A stretch of 64,000 nt of DNA from Tridacna crocea (lineage: Eukaryota > Mollusca > Bivalvia > Cardiida > Cardiidae). Each line of letters begins with the position of its first letter. Within the stretch, counting starts at the first letter, position 1. A program made the position numbers and the translations under genes. The notes under the pieces are model-generated. The model did no database searches, was not told the origin of the DNA, and saw nothing but the letters and a program-made list of their open reading frames with translations. This document shows, piece after piece, positions 1-38,959 of the stretch. The DNA lies in assembly GCA_943736015.1 (NCBI GenBank), contig OX031070.1:40044173-40108172 (forward strand), given 5' to 3'.

Positions 1-94
1 AAGAGGGCAGGATTTTTGACATAAATTGAAATCACTTATAGATTATACAGTAAATGCTTCTCAAATGGGCGAGAAAGACTGAGGCTAAAGTGTA

Positions 95-165
95 AATGGT
101 TATCAGCATTTTCTCCTTTTTCCACAATATTTTCAAAAGCATTCCTTTTTAGGGTTGTTACAGCT
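95..165. mobile_element. TTAA-MITE A remnant
   Basis: Half hairpin only: ATCAGCATTTTCTCC to TTTTCAAAAGCATTCC. Outer ends lost. Confidence 0.5.
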
Positions 166-569
166 TGGGGATTTTTTTTAGATATAGAGTGGTTCTTTAT
201 CATGGGGAAAGTTTTCGACAGGTCTGTTTTGAAAGTAGTTTTGTAGTACTGAATCACAATCCAAATGTGGCATGTGTGACTGTGTTGTCTTTGAAAGAAA
301 AGCAGGTATTGCTGGAGAAGAAGTTAAAAAATGGATGCCATTCTTTTTCTTACCTTTGTTTTCAAAAACTTAATAATAGGATGTTCTTGGTAATCCATGA
401 CACTAAAGGTTAGACTTGTTCTGTGAATATTCATTAACTGATTTATTGGTGCACTAGTGAGACATTTTGTACAGTCAATTTGCATGTTCACTATTTACTC
501 TGAAGAAAGGATTTTCCTAGTCTAATTATAGCAACAAAGTCTCAAATTCAGCTATTATCATACCTTAAA

Positions 570-786
570 GTAACCCTTTCCCAAACAACAAATTCTAGAC
601 TCTTCCAAACTGACAGAGTTTGGAGACAACAATTCTAAACTTGATAAATATGGTAGAAAGTTCTCCTAAAGAGTAGAAAATACTGTGGGAAAAGGAGAAA
701 TTGCTCGTTACGAGCAATTTCTCCTTTTCCCACAGTGTTTTCAAAAGACTTGTACTGCAGACAGGGCTTGTTTCGGAAAGAGTTTA
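570..786 (-). mobile_element. TTAA-MITE C, R arm first
   Basis: Core TTGCTCGTTACGAGCAA, ends TAACCCTTTCCC and GGAAAGAGTTTA, so one terminal TTAA is mutated. Confidence 0.8.
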
Positions 787-915
787 GGTTGATTAATTAT
801 AATTAAAAAACAAGTCTTAGTCATGAATATTGATGAAAACCTAATGTCAGCAAATTCCACATAGCTTGGGATGGAGTAGGCCAACAATAATAGCATTTTT
901 TTCTCTCATCTTCAG

Positions 916-28884
<27,969 letters not shown>

Positions 28885-28964
28885 GAAAACAAGAAACATT
28901 TACACAACATTTTATCAGTCAGTGAGAACACTTTTGATTCTAAAGGAAAAACTGATAAGAGATA

Positions 28965-28970
28965 AATAAA
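28965..28970 (+). promoter_or_regulatory. First AATAAA poly(A) signal after CLTC stop
   Basis: Hexamer AATAAA 81 bp after the stop; would give a very short 3' UTR. Confidence 0.4.
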
Positions 28971-29718
28971 TTCTTTTCTTCTTTTTCACTTTGTGGAGAA
29001 AAATTGCACTTGTTTTATTGCTTTATTAACCCTTCTAGCATTGCATTAATGAAAAGGACTTGTTATTTAGAGCAACTGCCAAAATATTGCAACAGCAAGG
29101 CTGTAAGAGCCGGAATATTTTATAAAACCGTGAATAGTGTTGTTTTTAGATCGGACTGCATTGTATATGCTGTCTTATCATGGTTTGCACTTTACATGAA
29201 TTAGTGAGACACAAATTCTGAATACTGCTGTAAGGGTTAATAGATTGAAAGTTAGGTGTGTAATTGTTGAAAATATTGTACATTTATAAGTAAGTGTTAA
29301 AAGATTTTTTTTTGAAATTCTATGTTGGCATAAATGATTGTGTACTGGTTGTATTGTACATAGCTCTTTTCAGAATAGACAATTTTTTCATATAATGCTA
29401 TAGTCTCAAGAGTTTGTTTTCAAATAAAATTAACCCCAAATTTTAAGCTTGAATAGTTAAACTGATCCATCCAAAGTGACGGAAATGTGGGAATTATTGT
29501 CTATTTGAAGAAAGGGTTTGTGAGTTAAAATGTCAATAAATGGGACCCAACATTTTTGTGTATGTAATATTTATTCAAATTTGTAGTATGTACCACATAT
29601 AGCTCATAGTTGATTTCTGTATCAAAGTAACATTTTTCCCATTAGAAGGTACAATTTTATCATTCTTGTTTTGTTTTATAAAGTGACAATGTTCAACTCT
29701 CAGTGCTCCAGTAAACCC

Positions 29719-29752
29719 AATAAATATCGGACATTAATAGTTTAGAAATAAA
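29719..29752 (+). promoter_or_regulatory. Paired AATAAA signals, likely distal CLTC poly(A) site
   Basis: Two AATAAA hexamers 28 bp apart (29719 and 29747), the last before repeats resume at 29904. Confidence 0.4.
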
Positions 29753-29903
29753 ACCCAAATGATTGTAATGTTGAAGTTGCCTTTGTCCAGAATTCTCGAG
29801 AATAGATCCAAGACTAGACAGCCCATTTTGGGTAGTCTGTTTTTGATCTATGCGGTCTACAAAGGCAGATCAAAATTGAAAGGGCAAATACTTTTTGGTG
29901 GAC

Positions 29904-30133
29904 AGTAACTCATTATCAAACGACAATATTTTAGGCTTCTCCGAATCAAAAGTATTTGCAGACGACAAAATAAAAGTGACTGAAAATTAGAAATTTGTTT
30001 TGTGAAAGGTAGAAAACATTGTGGGAAAAGGAGAACATGCTGGTTACCAGCATTTTCTCCTTTTCTCACAATGTTTTCTAAAGGCTTAGGTCTCAGGGTC
30101 ATCAAAAGTAGGGATTTTGTGGCAATGGGTTAA
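29904..30133 (-). mobile_element. TTAA-MITE A, complete
   Basis: First element after the CLTC 3' UTR. Left end GTAACTCATTATC, one unpaired stem base (GGAGAACATG). Confidence 0.88.
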
Positions 30134-31103
30134 TCTGCAAATTGATTAGAGCAGAGCATCAGTAGTTTCTCTTCAAGACAACTTGCGCAGTGAAAAAGGT
30201 TGAAACACTCACTGTGTTTATTTGTTATCTATGCATGTATGGTAGTTCTAATTTGACTTTAGATATTTAAAAAAGATTTGCAGAAGTAAACAATATAAAA
30301 TATTTTTCCTATCATGTGTAAGTTGTTAGTACATGCACGTGTCCATATGCATGTTTAAATTTGAGAAACTATGTTGAACTATGTTATAAAATAGTAAATA
30401 ATCTGCCTTTTAGACTTAAACACTCAAAAAGAGAGACTACTTCACAAATTTATGAAAAATTAACATAACTCTTAAGTGATACACAATCAATATGCTTAAA
30501 GTTCTTTCTACAGTAAAAGGGTGTTCCCGAGTTCACTGATTTTATAAATATTTAATTACGCATTATCTTACAGTGTTCTTCTTTTATAGTTTTTCTTGAT
30601 TTGCCTGTAATTATGTACTATAAGAGATGCATCCGTAAGACTCACATACAGCCTGTCTACAAAAGTCCATGTTTATGTGTGGTCTTCAAATTGTTTCAAT
30701 TTAAACAAATCTGAAATTTTGTCCTAGGATTGAGATTTAAAGTTGGAAAATAAATAGGAATGGATAAAGATAATAATGCATTTAAATAGGTAAGGAAAAA
30801 GATAATAATGCATTTCACGTGAGTTGACTTTTTGTTTGTTTTAGGATTAATCTTATGAGATTTGCTAGAAGCTTTTGTTGTTGATCAAATTGAATTGTTT
30901 CATTTTGGAATTGTCATTTTTTCTTGACTGTGACAAACTCATTATTAAAACAAAATCAGCTGATGATCATTTAATCATGTTGTGAACTACACTTTCTGTT
31001 TACTTCATTACCTTGTGAAACAAACGTACAGCTGACAAGTATATTAAAGATGAACACAAACAGAAATATGCGTGAAAATCATCGACATAAATGAAGAAAT
31101 TGC
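30134..31103. other. Intergenic stretch without recognised content
   Basis: AT-rich, no MITE, no exon-like similarity; a GATAATAATGCATTT word is duplicated at about 30770 and 30800. Confidence 0.4.
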
Positions 31104-31333
31104 TTGACCTATTACCACACAATCCCTAATTTTGACGGCCCTTAGAAAGAAGCCTTTAGAAAACATTGTGGGAAAAGGAGAAAATGCTGGTAACCAGCAT
31201 TTTCTCCTTTTCCCACAATGTTTTCTACCCTTCATAATCCAAATTTCAAATTTTCGGTCACTTTTTGTTTTGTCGTCTGGAAATGCTTTCAATTTAGACA
31301 AACCTAAAATTTTGTCGTTTGGTAATGAGTTAA
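31104..31333 (+). mobile_element. TTAA-MITE A, complete
   Basis: Left TTGACCTATTACCACAC, right GGTAATGAGTTAA; hairpin perfect. Confidence 0.92.
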
Positions 31334-31510
31334 TGGCAATTTAGGAGAAGATTCATAGACTTGTAACTGGCAAGAAACTTCTTATACTGCATAGTTTTCT
31401 ATAATGAGTGTGTCAAAGGATGTGAAGCTTAATGCCTAGTTACGAGTATAACCCAAAAATGTTTGTTTCTTGGACTTTGAAATAGTTTTCTATGTCACAC
31501 GTAAGTGGAT

Positions 31511-31698
31511 TTACTCTTTTCATAACAACAAAATTTTGATAACAACAATTGAGGATTAAATAATAAAATGTTTCTTGGGACTATTTAAAATGTTTTAAAA
31601 GAAAGAAGAAAATTCTGGTTTCCAAGGTTATTTCCTCAACCCAGAATGTTTTTAAAGGCTCTCTTCCCATGAAGGGTAGTAGAATTCAGAACTTTTTG
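31511..31698 (-). mobile_element. TTAA-MITE A, decayed
   Basis: GAAAATTCTGGTTTCCAAGG core; bounded on the right by the TTAA of the next element. Confidence 0.4.
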
Positions 31699-31931
31699 TT
31701 TAACCCTTTCCCAAACAAGCCCTTGTTAATGTTTTACGTGTCTGTGGTACAAGTCTTTTGAAAACACTGTGGGAAAAGGAGAAATTGCTCGTAACGAGCA
31801 ATTTCTCCTTTTCTTACAGTGTTTTCTACCCATTTGGAGAACTTTCTGCCATTTTTATCAAATTTGTAATTGTTACTGCAAACTCTTTCAGTTACGAAGA
31901 GTCTAAAATTTGTCATTTGGGAAAGGGTTAA
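31699..31931 (+). mobile_element. TTAA-MITE C, complete
   Basis: TTAACCCTTTCCCAAACAAG to GGGAAAGGGTTAA, core TTGCTCGTAACGAGCAA. Good reference for C. Confidence 0.92.
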
Positions 31932-32025
31932 GGATTGTGGGAGGTTTGTACAAGTAACATAGATATTATACAGGATAAATCTATCAATCTTTGTGATCTG
32001 ATGAAAAGTGCTTGACAACTAATGG

Positions 32026-32166
32026 TTAATTCTTTACCAGACGACAAAATCGTAGCATTTTTAGGAGAATGAAATGTTGCTGAAAAGATAGAATTTTTCT
32101 TTAATGATTTCAAAAGCATTCTTCCTCAGGGCTGTTAAAATTCGGGACTGTATGGTAGAGGGTTAG
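32026..32166 (-). mobile_element. TTAA-MITE with hairpin deleted
   Basis: Both ends present (TTAATTCTTTACCAGACG and GGTAGAGGGTTAG) but the palindrome is gone; 141 bp. Confidence 0.7.
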
Positions 32167-32288
32167 TTGACATAACTGTAGACTTTGTAGTTATACTCAA
32201 GTTGTGTTGTAATGTTGAATACTGAATATTGTGATGCACCTGATACCGTTCATAGAAATTTCTTTTCCTGGAGTTTTAGAAAGGCCCT

Positions 32289-32488
32289 TTAATGACCTTG
32301 AGGAAGAAGCCTTTTGAAAACATTGTGGAAAAAGGAGAAAATGCTGGTAACCAGCATTTTCTCCTTTTCCCACAATGTTTTCTACCCTTTACAAAACAAA
32401 TTTCAAATTTTCAGTCACTTTTATTTTGTCGTCTGCAAATGCTTTCAATTTGGACCAGTCTAAAATATTGTCGTTTGGTAATGAGTTA
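32289..32488 (+). mobile_element. TTAA-MITE A inside a short palindrome
   Basis: Missing the first roughly 25 bp of the L arm. Flanks AAGGCCCTTTAA and TTAAAGGGCCTTTATAAAAC are inverted copies. Confidence 0.85.
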
Positions 32489-32523
32489 AAGGGCCTTTAT
32501 AAAACTCTAATGTTTTCTACCTA

Positions 32524-32752
32524 TTAACGCATTACCAAACGACAATATTTTAGGCTTGTCCAAATCGAAAGCATTTGCAGACAATAAAAGAAAAGTGACT
32601 GAAAATTTAAAATTTATTTTGTGAAAGGTAGAAAACATTGCGGAAAAAGGAGAAAATGCTGGTTACCAGCATTTTCTCCTTTTCCCACAATGTTTTATAA
32701 AGGCTTCTTTCTCAGGGGTGTCAAAAGTAGGGATTGTGTGGCAATGGGTTAA
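32524..32752 (-). mobile_element. TTAA-MITE A, complete
   Basis: Left end TTAACGCATTACC; stem has GCGGAAAAAGG on one arm. Confidence 0.9.
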
Positions 32753-32761
32753 AAAAAAATA

Positions 32762-32940
32762 AACAGTTTGGGAAAAAGGAGAAAATGCTAGTAATCAGCA
32801 TTTTCTCTTTTTTCAATCAAAGGGTTTTCTTGTCTGTCGAGAAAAAAAATATCCCTTCGTTTGTGTCACTTTTGATATGTCATTCTGTGTCAAATGCTTT
32901 TGATACAGTAGAGTCTAAAATTTTGTCATCTGGTAAAGCC
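32762..32940 (+). mobile_element. TTAA-MITE A, 5' truncated
   Basis: Begins in the stem (CAGTTTGGGAAAAAGGAG), core ATGCTAGTAATCAGCAT, R end GGTAAAGCCC. Confidence 0.65.
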
Positions 32941-33237
32941 CATTATGAAATATTTTTAGTGAAGACTGTTTGTTTTAAAGACACTCATTGTTTTGTTTTC
33001 TCATTGAAAGTAGATGCAGTTTTGATTTATTATTTTTCTGTCTAATAATGCTGTTGTGAATGATTGTGTTTACAGATTTATGTTAAAGCTTTAGTTATGC
33101 ATATAAATTAAACTAGTGTGATTAAAAATACGGATTCACCATAGCTTTGCCCTCCCTTTTATCATATATTCATACTTCTCCTACCCAGTTGATTGAAATA
33201 CAGACAATTAATGCAGGTTTTAGCATGGATCGATCTT

Positions 33238-33580
33238 CAAATTGTTCTTGAACCTAATGTGAATATAGGCCATTCCATTTAAAAGTATTTGCAGATTACA
33301 AATTAAATGGGGCTTGGATGGCGGAAATATATCATTTTTAAAGGGTAGAAAATACAAATTAGCAGTAGATGATATTTCTACAATTCTTTTGGTAACGAGT
33401 ACCAATCAATGCACTGTTTTTATTAGCTTTGAGGTTTTTAAAAATATTGTGAAACATGGAGAAAATGCTTATAAACAGTGATGACAAATTCTTCAGTTGA
33501 GCTACATTTAAATTGCCATCTCCAAAAAGCTGAAATTTTGACTGGTCTACAATTTTTGTTATTTCGATGAAGAGTTGGAA
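33238..33580. mobile_element. Two decayed TTAA-MITE remnants
   Basis: AAAGGGTAGAAAATAC near 33341 and AATATTGTGAAACATGGAGA near 33441, without a closed hairpin. Confidence 0.4.
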
Positions 33581-33782
33581 GCAATATTTTAAATCATAAC
33601 CTCCTGCTGACTGACCAGATTTAAAGTATTGTGGCAGAAGGAGAAATTGTCAGTCCTTTTGTAACTATCTGCACTAGACCTTGATAATCGGCTTTCTACA
33701 AGGACAATTCGAAATTAGCAGCATATTTGCTTTTATAGGTAATTCCAGTATAATAAGTGAGCCATGCTTTTGAAAACGGAGC

Positions 33783-34014
33783 TTAGCTCTTTCCCAAGCA
33801 AGCCCTGATTTTTATGTGTCTGCAGTACAAGTCTTTAGAAAACGCTTGGGGGGAAAAGGAGAAATTGTTTGTAACGAGCAATTTCTCCTTTTCCCCACAG
33901 TGTTTTCTAGCCTATCGGAAAACTTTCTACCATTCTCATCAAATTCAAAATTGTCATCTGCAAACATTTTGAGTTTTGGATAGTCTAAAATTTTGTCATT
34001 TGGGAAAGGGTTTT
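33783..34014 (+). mobile_element. TTAA-MITE C, complete
   Basis: TTAGCTCTTTCCCAAGC to GGGAAAGGGTTTT; left core decayed to TTGTTTGTAACGAGCAA. Confidence 0.88.
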
Positions 34015-34105
34015 GATGCATCTCTAAGACGAATGATACCTAGCAAGACAATTATAGATCCGATTATAGATTCATAAAATACATTTCGTATAACAACTGA
34101 CAGAA

Positions 34106-34460
34106 TCATGAGGTACACTGGTCCTCTGACATACAGAAAATTGACCAATAGCAAAATGTTTCAACCCAGTTCTGCGCTGGCTGATCAGAGCCCCGTATTC
34201 ACCAACCATTCTTGAGAATATTCTTTGTCTTATTCTCCTCCAAGGTTTTCTAAATTTGTAAGAAACACAACTTCTGACTTGGTTTAGCCAATCAGAAGTT
34301 GTGTTACTTACTAATAGTAGAAAATTCTGGAGAATAAGACCAAAGAACATACTTTAATTATGGTTGGTGAATACGGGCCCAGGATCGTTACTTTTTGGAC
34401 ATGTATATAGCCCCCTTTTTACAAGGCATGGCTTAAAATAATTGTTTCATGCTGAAAATG
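34106..34460 (+). repeat. Dispersed AATCATGAGGTAC repeat, copy 2, split
   Basis: AATCATGAGGTACACTGGTCC to GCGCTGGCTGATC, interrupted by the palindromic element at 34191, then resumes with TAGCCCCCTTTTTACAAGGC. Confidence 0.55.
34191..34381. mobile_element. GTATTCACC palindromic MITE, complete
   Basis: Ends CCCGTATTCACCAACCATT and AATTATGGTTGGTGAATACG, a long inverted repeat; inner arms AAACACAACTTCTGA and AGAAGTTGTGTTACTTAC around TTTAGCC. Confidence 0.88.
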
Positions 34461-34773
34461 GGTCAATCAAAATTCTATATATCATGAATACTCACGTCAA
34501 AACAAGACATTTGAACCATTTGAGTAATGTTATGCCATTGATCATTTGGTTTCCATAGATTCCTTGCCTTTGCCTTGTACAGAGCAAAGGCAGTAACTGA
34601 ATGAGAGAAAAAAAAATGATAATATTAATGATGTAATTGTATTTACATTACACAAAAATAGTAATAAACTTGACTTTATGTATTATTACGAAATCTCCTG
34701 TGTTTTCTTTTATGGTATTCCATTCTATTGTCACCATCTAGTGAAGCCAAACAAAGACACTGTCTCTTCTTAA

Positions 34774-35002
34774 TTAACCCATTACCACACAATCCCTATT
34801 TTTGATGCCCCTGAGAAAGAAGCCCTTTTGAAAATACTGTAGGAAAAGGAGAAAATGCTGGTAACCAGCATTCCTCCTTTTCTCACAGTGTTTTCAACCC
34901 TTCCCAGAACAAATTTCAATTTTTCAGTCACCTTTATTTTGTCGTCTGCAAATGCTTTCGATTTGAACCAGTCTAAAATTTTATCGTCTGGTAAAAAGTC
35001 AA
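34774..35002 (+). mobile_element. TTAA-MITE A, complete
   Basis: Right hairpin arm lacks GCATTTT (AGCATTCCTCC); right end TCAA. Confidence 0.88.
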
Positions 35003-35029
35003 GTAACCATGCCCTTGCAGGTTTTTTCC

Positions 35030-35095
35030 TTTTAGACATTGTGGGAAAAGTGGCAAATAATTGTTGACAACAATCGCTCCTTTTCCCAGGATATT
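35030..35095 (+). mobile_element. TTAA-MITE hairpin scrap
   Basis: ACATTGTGGGAAAAGTGG to CGCTCCTTTTCCCAGG around GTTGACAAC. Confidence 0.45.
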
Positions 35096-35265
35096 GGTAC
35101 TGCTTAGTGAAGATACTTTTTCTTCAGATAGCTCTCGTGTCATTTGTGCAAGATGTTGTTGGCTTCAACCTAACTGTAATTTATAAAAAAAAAATCTTCT
35201 GTTTGTGAAATCACAAATATTAGGCATACTGTACAACAGAATCAAAATCCGGTCTATACATATAT

Positions 35266-35632
35266 TCTTGATTTAGAAAGTAACACAGCTTCTCATTAGC
35301 TAAACCATTTGGTCTAGTGAATCCGTAGTTGTGTTACTTTTAACCTTTTCCAAACAATCTCTGATTTTACGACCCTGAGGTAGAAGCCTTTTGGAAACAT
35401 TGTGGGAAAAGGAGAAAATGCTGGTAACCAGCATTTTCTCCTTTTCACACAATGTTTTCCACTCTGCTGGAAACAAATTCCAATTTTTGAGTTATGTTTA
35501 ATTTGTCGTCTGCAAGTGCTTTCAATTTGGACCAGTCTAAAAGTTTGTTGCTTGGTAAAGGGTTAAATGATAAAAAATATTGAGAATTTGACAAAGGATA
35601 TTCTTAAGATAGGTGAATTTGGATCCAGGCTT
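35266..35632. mobile_element. GTATTCACC palindromic MITE split by a TTAA-MITE
   Basis: Left part to AGTTGTGTTACTTTTAA, right part from 35563 (AAGGATATTCTTAAGATAGG, GTGAATTTGG). Confidence 0.65.
35340..35566 (+). mobile_element. TTAA-MITE A nested in another MITE
   Basis: TTAACCTTTTCCAAACAATC to GGTAAAGGGTTAA, hairpin near perfect. Confidence 0.9.
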
Positions 35633-35719
35633 CGTGTCTCATCTTGATCAGAACTGCACAAGGAATTTTAGAGTTATTCTGGAATAAAGTTGTTGATCTA
35701 TACTTTACAAACAATATCC

Positions 35720-35896
35720 TTAACCCTTTCCCAAACAATCCCTGGTTTTTACGGGTCTGGAATAGTAGCCTTTTGAAAACATTGTGGGAAAAGGAGAAAA
35801 TGCTGGTGACCAGCATTTTCTCCTATTCCCACATTGTTTTCCAAAGGCTTTCTTTCTCAGGGTCGTTAAAAGTCGGGATTGTGTGGTAAAGGGTTA
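35720..35896. mobile_element. TTAA-MITE A with two L arms (foldback form)
   Basis: 177 bp. Left CCCTTTCCCAAACAATCCC and right GGGATTGTGTGGTAAAGGG are both L arms; the long R arm is absent. Confidence 0.88.
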
Positions 35897-36009
35897 AAGT
35901 CATTATTTATTGATGACTCGAAAGCCATACTAAGCAAAAAGTCCATTTTTGGACAACAAATATAATTAATGACTTGATGGCCAATCCCTGATGGGTCCCT
36001 ATCTTACGA

Positions 36010-36167
36010 ACTAAGTTTGTAACAAAGAAACAAATGAACAAATTTATAGCAGAAATACAGGAACCAAGCAGGATTCTAATCTAGAATGCCTTGATGAAAG
36101 ACCAACGCCATAACCACTAGGCTGAAGAGAGTTCTCTAAAACACAGCTGTTAGGTATTGTATTTAAC
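36010..36167 (-). mobile_element. tRNA-derived SINE, decayed copy
   Basis: Parallels 50628-50789: AACAAAGAAACAAATGAAC, then CTAGAATGCCTTGATGAAAG and CACTAGGCTGAAG on the reverse strand. Confidence 0.6.
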
Positions 36168-36226
36168 CAGAATGAGGCCATGCATAGATGAGTAGTCTCC
36201 TGTAACAATCTGTAGACTTAATTTTT

Positions 36227-37020
36227 TAGCTCTACTGGCTTTTAGCCAGCAGAGCTTATGTCATGGCGTGGTTTCCGTCGTCCGTCCGTCCATTAGTCTT
36301 TTTCTTGTTTACGCGATAAAGTCTTCATTTCTGGTCAGATTTTCGTGAAACTTACACATTGTGTTTATCTCATCAATAGCTTTAACCCTATTGATTTTGA
36401 AAAAAATCCGACAAACAGTATGGGAAAAGTAGCCATTTCAAGTTTAAAATTTCCATTTCTTGTTTACATGATTAAGTCTGTATTTTGGTCAGATTTCCAT
36501 GAAAATTGCAGAGTTTGTTTATCTTATCAACAGCTTCAACCCTATCGATTTTGAAAAAAATCCAACAAACAGTATAGGAAAAGTAGCCATTTCAAGTTGA
36601 AAATTTTCATTTCTTGTTTACGTTATAAAGTCTTCATTTTTGGTCAGATTTCTGTGAAACTTACACAGTTTGTTTATTTTATCAATAGCTTTAAGCCTAT
36701 CGATTTTGAAAAAGTCCGACAAACAGTATGGGAAAAGTAGCCATTTCAAATTGAACAAATTCATTGCCTGTTTACATGATAAAGTATTTATTTATGATCA
36801 GATTTTTATGAATTTTTCAGCTTGTTTATCCCATCAATAGCTTTTTAACCTTTTTGAGTTTGAAAAAAATTCAACAAACAGTAATGGAAAAGTAGCCATT
36901 TTGAGTTGAAAATGTCAACTTTTTTGTCTTTTTGCGTAATGAATTCCTATGTATGCTTTATTTAAAAGCAAACTCTCTGCCAGTAGAGCATATTCAGGCC
37001 CTTTAGGGCCTTCTAGTTTT
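36227..37020 (+). mobile_element. TAGCTCTACTGG repeat, plus copy
   Basis: Begins TAGCTCTACTGGC with CGTCCGTCCGTCC near 36280, then four diverged units of about 145 bp each with TATGGGAAAAGTAGCC, and ends GGCCCTTTAGGGCCTTC. Confidence 0.8.
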
Positions 37021-37068
37021 GTCCTCTTATTCTTCTACAATTTCAACATAATTATTTTGCTAAATTTT

Positions 37069-37299
37069 TTAACCCTTTACCCCATGAGGCATTTCTATGG
37101 TATCTCTAATTGACCCTTAATAACAGCAAGGATGAAACCGTTTCTTATGTGTATATATGACACCTTTTGATAGCATAGAAAACATTGTGACAAAAGGTGA
37201 CATTGCTCGTAACGAGCAATTTCACCTTTTGCCACAATGTTTTCCAAAGGCTCCTACAAGAAATGCCTAGAAATGAGTATCTATGGAGTAAAGGGTTAA
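37069..37299 (-). mobile_element. TTAA-MITE B, complete
   Basis: Starts CCCCATGAGGCATTTC; core TTGCTCGTAACGAGCAA; CACCTTTTGCCAC right stem fully pairs apart from GGTGACA. Confidence 0.93.
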
Positions 37300-37514
37300 T
37301 GCAATTCCTCCTGCCATGTGATCTGATGCACCTGTGATTGTCATTATGATTGGTCGACTGTTACAAGCGTTATGGCCACTTGAAATTTCTTTGATTGAGT
37401 GACGAAACAAGACATTGGTGATGTCTGCATGTGACAGTTTTGGCTGCTCGTGACACTTCTTGTGTTCCTAACTTTCAAATAATGTCTTCTATGCAAATCT
37501 GCAGCAATCTTTTC

Positions 37515-37600
37515 GAAAGCCTGATGGGTCTTTGGCTCATTGGTAAATGTAGAGGACTTCAAACCTTATGGTCAAGGGTTCGATCCTTCATTTCAGATGG
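37515..37600 (+). repeat. tRNA-like sequence (SINE head or tRNA pseudogene)
   Basis: A-box-like TGGCTCATTGGTAAATG and B box GGGTTCGATCC spaced as in a tRNA, but the acceptor and anticodon stems do not pair well. It directly precedes the AGCTCACC-type repeat at 37607. Confidence 0.5.
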
Positions 37601-37606
37601 TGTGTT

Positions 37607-38030
37607 TTTAGCCCACCTAAGCACAACATGCTCAAGGGAAGCTTTTAGGACCACCCTGTGTCCAGACTTGGCTGGACTGTTCCTTTGGAGGTCCTCTTTA
37701 AAAAGTGTCCACAGAATTTGATTCCACTTAAAACTCCTTGCCATGGCAACCAATGGAATGTTCTAATAAATTATTTCAAAAATCTTCTCTGAAATTCTGA
37801 AATGTGTGGTCAGATTTTGAAATGATTTCACAGAAATATATCTTCCTTGACCCTGTTCAAAAATTGTTTGTAAAACTTTGATCCATTGAAAAACATTGCC
37901 GTGGAGCAGGGGTTGGCTCTTTGCATTCTATTGACTTGAAGAAATTCTTTGAAATTCTTCTTTTCTTGGACCACTCGTCAGATTTTAAATAATTTCACAT
38001 TCAATCCCTTGATGAATCTTTGCAATTAAG
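37607..38030 (+). mobile_element. AGCTCACCTG repeat, diverged copy
   Basis: TAGCCCACCTAAGCACAAC, CATGCTCAAGGGAAGC, CTTTTAGGACCACCC; two internal units only and no preserved right end. Confidence 0.7.
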
Positions 38031-38119
38031 TTTAAAAAGAATTGAATCAACACTATGAACTTCATTGCCTGAGCAAGAATTAAATTTTCAACTTTGAAAA
38101 GCTATTTTCCCAAACTAAT

Positions 38120-38955
38120 TGTCAGATTTTTTTTTTAAAAAATCAAGCTGTTTATGATACAAAGCAATTGTGCAAATTTCATCAAAAATGCTGACCTAAT
38201 CATGTAAACAAGAAATGGAAATTTTGGAACTTTAAATGGCTACTTTTCCTATATTGTTTGTTGGATTTTTTTCAAAATCTACAGGATTGAAGCTGTTGAT
38301 GAGACAAAGCAACTATGTGAGTTTCACAAAAATCTGAGTACAAATTTCATGTAAACAAGAATTGGAAATTTTTCAACTTGAAATGGCTACTTTTCCCCCA
38401 CATTGTTTATTGAATTTTTTTTTTCAAAATCAATAGGGTTGAAGATACTGATGAGATAAACAAACTGTGTGATTTTCATGAAAGTCTAACAAGAAATGCA
38501 GACTTTATCGCTTAAACAAGAATTGGAAATTTTCAGCTTAAAAATGGCTACTTTTCCCATACCGTTTGTTGAATTCTTTCAAAATCAATAGGGTTGAAGG
38601 AATTGATGAGATAAACAAACTGTGCAAGTTTTACGAAAATCTGGCAACAAATGCAGACTTTATCGAGTAAACAAGAATTGGAAATTTTCCAACTTAAAAT
38701 GGCTACTTTTTCCATACTGTTGGTTTGATTTCATTCAAAATCAACAGGGATGAAACTATTGATGAGATAAACAAACTGTGCAAGTTTCATTAAAATCTGA
38801 CCACAAATGCAGACTTCATCAAGTAAACAAGAATTGGAAATTTTCAACTTGAAATGGCTACTTTTCCCATACTATTTGATGGACGGACAGATGGACGGAC
38901 GAACAGAAACCCTGCCATGACATAAGCTCTGCTGGCTTTCAGCCAGTAGAGCTTA
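38120..38955 (-). mobile_element. TAGCTCTACTGG repeat, minus copy
   Basis: Mirror of 36227-37020: units with GGCTACTTTTCCCATA, GGACGGACAGATGGACGG near 38880, end AGCCAGTAGAGCTT. The two copies form an inverted pair about 1.1 kb apart. Confidence 0.8.
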
Positions 38956-38959
38956 CGAG

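Larger units (their letters stand above)
1..915 (+). other. CLTC: CLTC intron before E1
   Basis: No exon recognised. A decayed A-type hairpin half lies at about 95-160 and a C-type element at 570-786. The preceding clathrin exon is outside the window. Confidence 0.6.
28885..29756 (+). other. CLTC: CLTC 3' UTR region
   Basis: AT-rich sequence free of TTAA-MITE hairpins, unlike its surroundings, which fits a mature mRNA end. Poly(A) signals AATAAA occur at 28965, 29423, 29535, 29719 and 29747. The true cleavage site cannot be fixed from sequence. Confidence 0.65.

Noticed and set aside
37515-37600. Functional tRNA gene
   Set aside because: A and B box words are present but acceptor and anticodon stems do not pair properly, so I call it tRNA-like only.
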